A DNA stretch of 64,000 nt from Apteryx mantelli (taxonomy: Eukaryota; Chordata; Aves; Apterygiformes; Apterygidae): positions 119,135,415-119,199,414 of the forward strand of contig NC_089979.1 in NCBI RefSeq assembly GCF_036417845.1, written 5' to 3'. The position numbers and the translations under genes were made by a program. Below are positions 60,801 to 64,000 of this stretch, piece after piece; position 1 is the first letter of the stretch; each line of letters begins with the position of its first letter. The notes beneath the pieces were generated by a model, which ran no database searches, was not told the origin of the DNA, and saw only the letters and a program-made list of their open reading frames with translations.

Positions 60801-63678
60801 TCACCGGAAAACCAGCCACAACAGTATAGGAGATGCATAACAAAGATTTACAGAGCTGTATAACAACCCACTAATGCTACCCATAATTCACAGCATAAGT
60901 ATAGCAACTTTAGATCTTATATAAACCTGCAATAAAAACAACCAATCGCACAGCGTCACTGCTTCAGAACCAGGTATGCAGAAGTGGTCACTCGGGTATC
61001 CTCTAATACTATATGCATACATATTTCATTGTCATCAAAAGAAACAAACCACCCACGCTTATGCCTGGCCTGGCATCCCACCCCTGACACTGTAATTCAG
61101 ATGCAACAAATACTTATGTTTCTTTTGGTTGCTTTTTTAAAATCTGCTCACCATAGGGAAGAGACCAAGAGAGTGGTACCGACGTGATATGGCATTTGGC
61201 ATAGTCTTGTTCCGAAGGTTTTTCAGTTCTTCTTGAGCCTCATGAAGCATTTCCATGCACTCTGCATACTTGTCTTCCAGCTCACGCAACTATAACATAT
61301 AGAAAAGAGTCTAAGACCGTATGGGCTGCACTGCTGTCACAAAAAGCCCAGATTCTTTAACACTGATAAATGGTAATGGGGTAGGAAAGAACACCCCACT
61401 GAAAAGAGTGAATTTATGTATCAATGAAAATCATGATTAACAGAAATAAGCAATAGGAAGGGAATACATAAAAGTTTATGCTGCTGATTATCAGAGGCTG
61501 GGGAGGGGGAAGAAAGAAAAAAAAAAGCTTGCTCCATTTCTTATCTTAAGTATCTACATGAGGCCACGTGTCAACGGGAAGATATGAGGCTAAAAGTCTC
61601 TTTGGTCTGATCACATACAGTAGTTCTTATTTTCCTAACTACTGCCATGACCACCACAGTGGCAAACAGCATGAGAAAAGAACATGACATTTTACAGTGT
61701 TCCAAAGGACTTAGACGATTTTAAAATCAAGACCTCTGTATATAACCTCCAACAAACTAAGACCATGCCTTATTTTTAGCTTGACTTTTTCAGGAAACAA
61801 AGCTTTTGCAATCACTCTGTTTTCAGATGTCTCTTGGTCTGTGGGCCCTCACAGTTCATCAGCTACTTCAACTGAGATCGGCAGATGGGCAGAAGTCTTA
61901 AATACTGCATTCCTATAAGGACAGAGGGAGATGTCATAAAAGGCCCATCTGCAGAAAAAGCTTCAGCTGGCATTCCCACCTTAGACACCAAGTAGACCAA
62001 CTATGAGAGATGTCCACAGGAGATCAGGCTTTATTCATTTTATTTTGTCCATTTTGCACATGTGAACGTAGCACCCAGAAGATACACGAGTTCTGAACTG
62101 TCCTTTGTTTACTCACTGAGCAGATACAGTATGAATGAGCTTTTCTACTTTATCTCATTTTTCAAAATAAGCCTAAGCTACCAGTAGAGAAGTCAACCTC
62201 TAAAGGGGTTCCTACATAGCCCATAAGCCTCAACTTTTCAAAATATATGCCCGTTGAAGGAGAAGAAAACAGGAAGGAAAATATTTTGAACTCTGCTGGG
62301 AACACAGACATTCCTTCGTTCCTTATACAAGGGTAACATTATTTAATGCTTCTGATCCAGCTTAGATTAAAACTCTCATGGTGAAAAGGGAACAGCCATT
62401 TTCCTACCACTAAATTATTCTAATACTAAGCAGTGTACTCACTTCTGCTGTGAGCTGTCGCTGGGCATCTTTAGCTGCTCCCAAATGCTGGACAAGTTCT
62501 TCATTTTCAACTGCACACTAAAATAAACCAAAAAATGGTAGAAACACTGTCCTGTGATGAAGTTTACATCCTATACTACAAGTAAGTAGCAAAATTCTGA
62601 CTTTTCTCATGACTGTCTCTCCAGCAATATTAGTCTACAACTATGCCAGTTTAAAAACATTTAAACAACATTTTAAAGTGTTAATACAAGTGAACCCAGC
62701 ATCAATCACCATCCTTCCAAATGAATATCCAGACCCTGAAACGTGTATCTTCCCACTGAAATACCTATACTGTTATCTTATGAAAGTCTTTAGGAGTTTA
62801 GTACAGAATCTTGCCCTTAATATTTAAAAAATATTTAACTATTGTATAACACATTCACAACTTTCAATAAACTCCTATCTTCTAGTCAAGTATGTTAGAT
62901 ACTAAACACACAAGGATGCCCAGATGAGGAGAGTGGAAAATTTCTCTGAAGCTATAATATACAAATAATTCTAACTCCTCTTCCAGCTACAACTGTGATG
63001 CATTGCAGCAATAGTTTTGTAATTGGGTGCCTTACAGCTTTTGCCTTTTTCTGCAGATCAACTATCTGAGAGAGAAGATGGGTAATTTCTTCCTGTTGCC
63101 GGGTGGCGTCTTCGGTTTTCTTTGCTAACTCTTCTGAGATATTGGCAATCTGGATGTTTGCATCCCCTTTAAGATAAGTGATTACAATTAGTATTATAAC
63201 ACCAAAAAGCAGAAAAAATAACTTCTGTCAGAGCATCACTTGATTCAGCAGAATCCCTTCCCAACACACAGCAAGGTATTTTTGAAAGAAACGGTAATGA
63301 GAAAAATCTCACAAAACACTCATGCTACAATGGAGATTGTATTTTTCCTTAACACTGATGTTTTTCTATACAAAGCTATTCTGCAACCAAAAAAAATTTA
63401 TCTTACAGACAGAATTTTCTGCTGTCCCTAATAAGTCAACTGTTAATTTTCTCCTCATAACTCTTTATATAAGGAAAATAATTACCACAGGGGTGGGTGG
63501 GTGGTGTGGCTGTGGGGCGGGGGGGCGCAGGGAAGACTGATCTATAACTCAGTTTAAGCATCACTGAAAAACATCCCAAGTGAGAAGAAAAAAAATATAT
63601 AGACATACTCAGCTCTTTTACGCAGTCATTGACAAGCTGTTGTTCCTTTTCTTCATAAGTAATTGTTTCAGTCTTCAG
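34536..63678 (-). CDS. TRAK1: Trafficking kinesin-binding protein 1, 3' ten coding exons (partial, 5' part outside window)
   Basis: TRAK1 is a Milton-family adaptor that links mitochondria, through Miro GTPases, to kinesin-1 and dynein/dynactin; it also binds OGT. Ten minus-strand exons join in one open frame: 63609-63678, 63036-63166, 62443-62517, 61152-61289, 59400-59476, 57008-57244, 55747-56063, 51180-51395, 40148-40250 and 34536-35334. They give 720 residues plus TGA, about three quarters of the roughly 950-residue vertebrate protein. In order they encode the end of the HAP1_N coiled coil, a DSLAAEIEG Spindly-like motif, the Ser/Pro-rich Milton region with [11 protein letters not shown], and the conserved tail ending KLPKQTSLR. 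All junctions are GT-AG and keep phase, and no lesion is seen. Identity rests on extensive agreement with my memory of human TRAK1. Confidence 0.96.
35335..40147 (-). other. TRAK1: TRAK1 last intron
   Basis: The intron is 4.8 kb, phase 2, with donor GTAAGG at the 40147 end. It contains a 48-base A run (36539-36586). I see no other gene; open frames are short and unrecognised. Confidence 0.8.
36539..36586. repeat. A48 homopolymer in a TRAK1 intron
   Basis: There are forty-eight uninterrupted A on the plus strand (poly-T in the TRAK1 sense). The sequence preceding it is not a recognised retrogene or SINE, and no duplication flanking it was noticed. Confidence 0.95.
40148..40250 (-). CDS. TRAK1: TRAK1 coding exon, [11 protein letters not shown] block
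   Basis: This 103-base exon is phase 1 in and phase 2 out, with acceptor CTTAATTTAG and donor CCAAG|GTAAGG. It encodes the conserved stretch [18 protein letters not shown] followed by [14 protein letters not shown], matching the human protein nearly residue for residue. It is used only in the long isoform; the alternative ending from the 51 kb exon would skip it. Confidence 0.96.
42301..42321. repeat. A21 homopolymer
   Basis: There are twenty-one consecutive A on the plus strand within a TRAK1 intron. It is low-complexity sequence with no associated gene. Confidence 0.9.
47453..47508. repeat. Compound TA/CA/TG microsatellite
   Basis: This is alternating purine-pyrimidine sequence made of TATACA, CACACA, ATATATAT and GTGTGTGT pieces within a TRAK1 intron, about 0.4 kb from the 3' end of the CR1 copy. 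Confidence 0.85.
47897..49772 (-). mobile_element. CR1-family LINE, 5'-truncated, sense to TRAK1
   Basis: The minus strand carries the 3' part of a chicken repeat 1 (CR1) non-LTR retrotransposon. This covers most of the reverse-transcriptase region of ORF2, the short 3'UTR with the CCTTCCAACCTCAG-type CR1 end, and a terminal ATTCTGTG octamer repeated twice, which is the CR1 hallmark. Full CR1 is about 4.5 kb. This copy is about 1.9 kb and lacks ORF1 and the ORF2 endonuclease part, consistent with usual 5' truncation. It lies in a TRAK1 intron in the same orientation as the gene. The 5' boundary is judged from where CR1-like coding stops (about 49.77 kb). Confidence 0.95.
47981..49771 (-). pseudogene. 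CR1 ORF2 reverse-transcriptase fragment with two in-frame TGA codons
   Basis: A single register runs from about 49771 to a natural-looking TAG at 47981-47983. It is broken only by TGA at 49403-49405 (after DGMHP) and TGA at 48152-48154 (after PSDRT). Within the 48155-49402 part, reverse-transcriptase motifs are clear: RPVSLT (about residue 51), YLDFSKAFD (about 119-127, catalytic Asp), [10 protein letters not shown] (about 177-186) and the FADD box (about 207-210). The C-terminal part after the second stop still reads as CR1. The endonuclease domain is absent. The copy cannot make a full protein, but its low decay suggests a relatively young insertion. Confidence 0.9.
50849..50866. repeat. 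A18 homopolymer
   Basis: There are eighteen consecutive A on the plus strand (T run in the TRAK1 sense), about 75 bases downstream of the alternative TRAK1 stop codon at 50941. Confidence 0.9.
50941..51179 (-). CDS. TRAK1: Alternative C-terminal extension of TRAK1 (donor read-through)
   Basis: If the donor at 51180|51179 (CCTCAG|GTGAGA) is not used, the frame stays open for 79 codons (the first shares base 51180) to TAA at 50941-50943. The tail starts [13 protein letters not shown], has an acidic [11 protein letters not shown] stretch and ends ALCVASAR. My memory of the short human TRAK1 isoform has a similar GERSQARVTVS start, an acidic run with GSGEG, and a VASAR-containing end. That points to a conserved alternative isoform rather than a chance frame. 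I found no convincing close poly(A) signal for this form. Confidence 0.7.
51180..51395 (-). CDS. TRAK1: TRAK1 coding exon, [17 protein letters not shown] block
   Basis: This 216-base exon is phase 1 in and phase 1 out in the long isoform, with acceptor TTTCAAG and donor CAG|GTGAGA. It encodes [18 protein letters not shown], then [20 protein letters not shown] and [14 protein letters not shown], ending [10 protein letters not shown]. These blocks are diagnostic of TRAK1 and lie in the Milton region implicated in mitochondrial/Miro association. The exon has two fates: splicing to 40250, or read-through to the stop at 50941. Confidence 0.96.
51396..55746 (-). other. TRAK1: TRAK1 intron
   Basis: This is a 4.35 kb, phase 1 intron, AT-rich, with short A/T homopolymers (for example near 53050). 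No embedded gene is recognised. The minus-strand frame at 53436-53795 has no known domain. Confidence 0.8.
55747..56063 (-). CDS. TRAK1: TRAK1 coding exon, [11 protein letters not shown] block
   Basis: This 317-base exon has acceptor GTGCTTTAG and donor CTAGAAG|GTGATA, phase 2 in and phase 1 out. It encodes [37 protein letters not shown], a charged EEEQERK coiled-coil-like stretch, and [20 protein letters not shown] to [15 protein letters not shown]. The reading frame stays open past the donor into the intron for about 50 codons, but that part is not TRAK1-like. Confidence 0.97.
56064..57007 (-). other. TRAK1: TRAK1 intron
   Basis: This is a 0.94 kb, phase 2 intron with donor GTAAGT, AT-rich. 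Nothing else is recognised. Confidence 0.85.
57008..57244 (-). CDS. TRAK1: TRAK1 coding exon, [20 protein letters not shown] block
   Basis: This 237-base exon has acceptor TCTTGTCAG and donor AATGG|GTAAGT, phase 2 in and phase 2 out. It encodes [55 protein letters not shown] and [16 protein letters not shown]. This Ser/Pro-rich segment is close to identical to vertebrate TRAK1. Differences from human are conservative (for example NVNQ for NINQ). Confidence 0.97.
57617..57655. repeat. (AT)n microsatellite
   Basis: This is about 19 uninterrupted AT units preceded by ten A, in a TRAK1 intron about 370 bases upstream (in transcript direction) of the next exon. It is self-complementary and can extrude a cruciform, and it is probably polymorphic. 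Confidence 0.95.
57802..57833. repeat. A32 homopolymer
   Basis: There are thirty-two consecutive A on the plus strand, 146 bases from the (AT)n repeat in the same TRAK1 intron. Confidence 0.95.
59400..59476 (-). CDS. TRAK1: TRAK1 coding exon carrying the Spindly-like motif
   Basis: This 77-base exon has acceptor GATTTTAACAG and donor TTGGC|GTACGA, phase 0 in and phase 2 out. It encodes [20 protein letters not shown] and DSPDL plus two bases of Ala. DSLAAEIEG matches the Spindly-type motif through which dynein adaptors, including TRAKs, contact the dynactin pointed end. The donor is non-consensus after GT, but the join to 57244 restores the expected HQKRVFE and the alternative frame stops at once. 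So the boundary is well supported. Confidence 0.93.
59477..61151 (-). other. TRAK1: TRAK1 intron
   Basis: This is a 1.68 kb, phase 0 intron with donor GTGAGC, AT-rich, with no recognisable feature inside. Confidence 0.85.
61152..61289 (-). CDS. TRAK1: TRAK1 coding exon, end of HAP1_N coiled coil
   Basis: This 138-base, 46-codon exon is phase 0 on both sides, with acceptor TATGTTATAG and donor CCTATG|GTGAGC. It encodes [32 protein letters not shown] and [12 protein letters not shown]. This is the end of the long coiled coil, followed by the SLGLFPM sequence that precedes the Spindly-like motif in the next exon. Confidence 0.97.
61290..62442 (-). other. TRAK1: TRAK1 intron
   Basis: This is a 1.15 kb, phase 0 intron with donor GTGAGT. 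Nothing else is recognised. Confidence 0.85.
62443..62517 (-). CDS. TRAK1: TRAK1 coding exon, HAP1_N coiled coil
   Basis: This 75-base, 25-codon exon is phase 0 on both sides, with acceptor GTTTATTTTAG and donor GCAGAA|GTGAGT. It encodes [20 protein letters not shown] and QLTAE, a heptad-rich coiled-coil piece. Being symmetric (phase 0-0), it could be skipped without a frameshift. Confidence 0.96.
62518..63035 (-). other. TRAK1: TRAK1 intron
   Basis: This is a 0.52 kb, phase 0 intron with donor GTAAGG. No other feature is seen. Confidence 0.85.
63036..63166 (-). CDS. TRAK1: TRAK1 coding exon, HAP1_N coiled coil
   Basis: This 131-base exon is phase 1 in and phase 0 out, with acceptor ATCTTAAAG (a poor pyrimidine tract) and donor AAAGCT|GTAAGG. 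After completing an Arg codon (A|GG) it encodes [20 protein letters not shown], then [20 protein letters not shown] and AKA, matching the kinesin-binding coiled-coil region of TRAK/HAP1 proteins. Confidence 0.96.
63167..63608 (-). other. TRAK1: TRAK1 intron
   Basis: This is a 0.44 kb, phase 1 intron with donor GTATGT. It contains a GT/GGGTGG-rich patch near 63490-63530 on the plus strand. Confidence 0.85.
63609..63678 (-). CDS. TRAK1: TRAK1 coding exon, first one in the window
   Basis: This 70-base exon is phase 0 in and phase 1 out, with acceptor CCTGTCAG and donor GAGCTGA|GTATGT. It encodes [20 protein letters not shown] and KEL plus the first base of Arg, which is TRAK1 coiled-coil sequence corresponding to about residue 235 in human. 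All earlier exons lie to the right of the window. Confidence 0.95.
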
Positions 63679-64000
63679 CTGACAGGCCTGTTCAAGAAAT
63701 CCACATCAAATATGCTACATTAGCACACTTGTTCTTTGCCAGTCTGTTGCTGCATTTCCATCTGCTTCAGAAAGACAAGCCTTTCAAATCACTCCTCCAG
63801 AAAGAGAGTGAGAAACAACAGTTTTTTGCCTGCCCTCCCTCACGCTCTGAAAAATGGGGCCAGGTGAACATTCAGCAGACATACTACTGGGTAGAGAAAC
63901 TTGCGCCATTATCGCCATGTCCCCACTAGGTGTCACCTGCACACTTTGAATAAAAACAAGCCCTAACACAAAAGACACATATGGAGCTTGATCTGGTCAC
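63679..64000 (-). other. TRAK1: TRAK1 intron, continues past the window edge
   Basis: This is intronic sequence upstream of the exon at 63609-63678. I do not find the preceding TRAK1 exon (KLKDLEEEN-type sequence) in it. Confidence 0.7.

Noticed and set aside
1-64000. Provirus, CRISPR array, tRNA/rRNA cluster or bacterial-type operon
   Set aside because: No paired LTRs, phage or retroviral genes, spaced direct repeats or RNA gene signatures were seen. The content is typical vertebrate spliced genes.

Overview
The window is vertebrate nuclear DNA, almost certainly from a bird. It is AT-rich with long introns and canonical GT-AG exons. It carries one avian-type CR1 LINE with the characteristic octamer 3' tail, and one CpG island. 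Two protein-coding genes can be reconstructed codon by codon, and they converge tail to tail. CCK (cholecystokinin) lies on the + strand at about 16.5-22.9 kb and is complete. TRAK1 (trafficking kinesin-binding protein 1, a Milton homologue) lies on the - strand at about 32.4-63.7 kb. Its last ten coding exons are here, and its 5' exons and promoter lie beyond the right edge. As I recall, human CCK and TRAK1 have the same convergent arrangement, so this looks like conserved synteny.

Layout. Positions 1-15.6 kb are gene-poor, AT-rich sequence upstream of CCK with no recognisable gene. Positions 15.67-16.75 kb hold a C-rich simple repeat and then a GC-rich CpG island. The island contains the CCK core promoter (a TGCGTCA CRE/TRE-like site and a TATTTAAG box) and the 5'UTR exon. 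CCK coding exons 2 and 3 lie at 17.83-18.09 and 22.43-22.57 kb and encode a 130-residue prepro-hormone with CCK-8, the GRR amidation/cleavage signal and an acidic C-terminal flanking peptide. Positions 22.9-32.4 kb are intergenic, with GC-richer patches and a few unexplained open frames. Positions 32.4-34.5 kb are the probable TRAK1 3'UTR. Ten TRAK1 coding exons between 34.5 and 63.7 kb splice in a single open frame of 720 residues plus a stop. They cover the end of the HAP1_N coiled coil, a Spindly-like motif, the Milton region and the C-terminal tail.

Points of interest. (1) TRAK1 exon 51180-51395 can be read through its donor into a 79-residue alternative C-terminus that resembles the short human isoform. 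(2) A 5'-truncated, sense-oriented CR1 in a TRAK1 intron has a reverse-transcriptase frame broken only by two single-base TGA stops. (3) The exon carrying the Spindly-like motif has a weak donor site. (4) The CCK promoter area has potential G-quadruplexes, and an 18-C run begins 13 bases into intron 1. I found no CRISPR array, operon, provirus or other novel multi-gene system; the window is mostly an ordinary avian gene neighbourhood.
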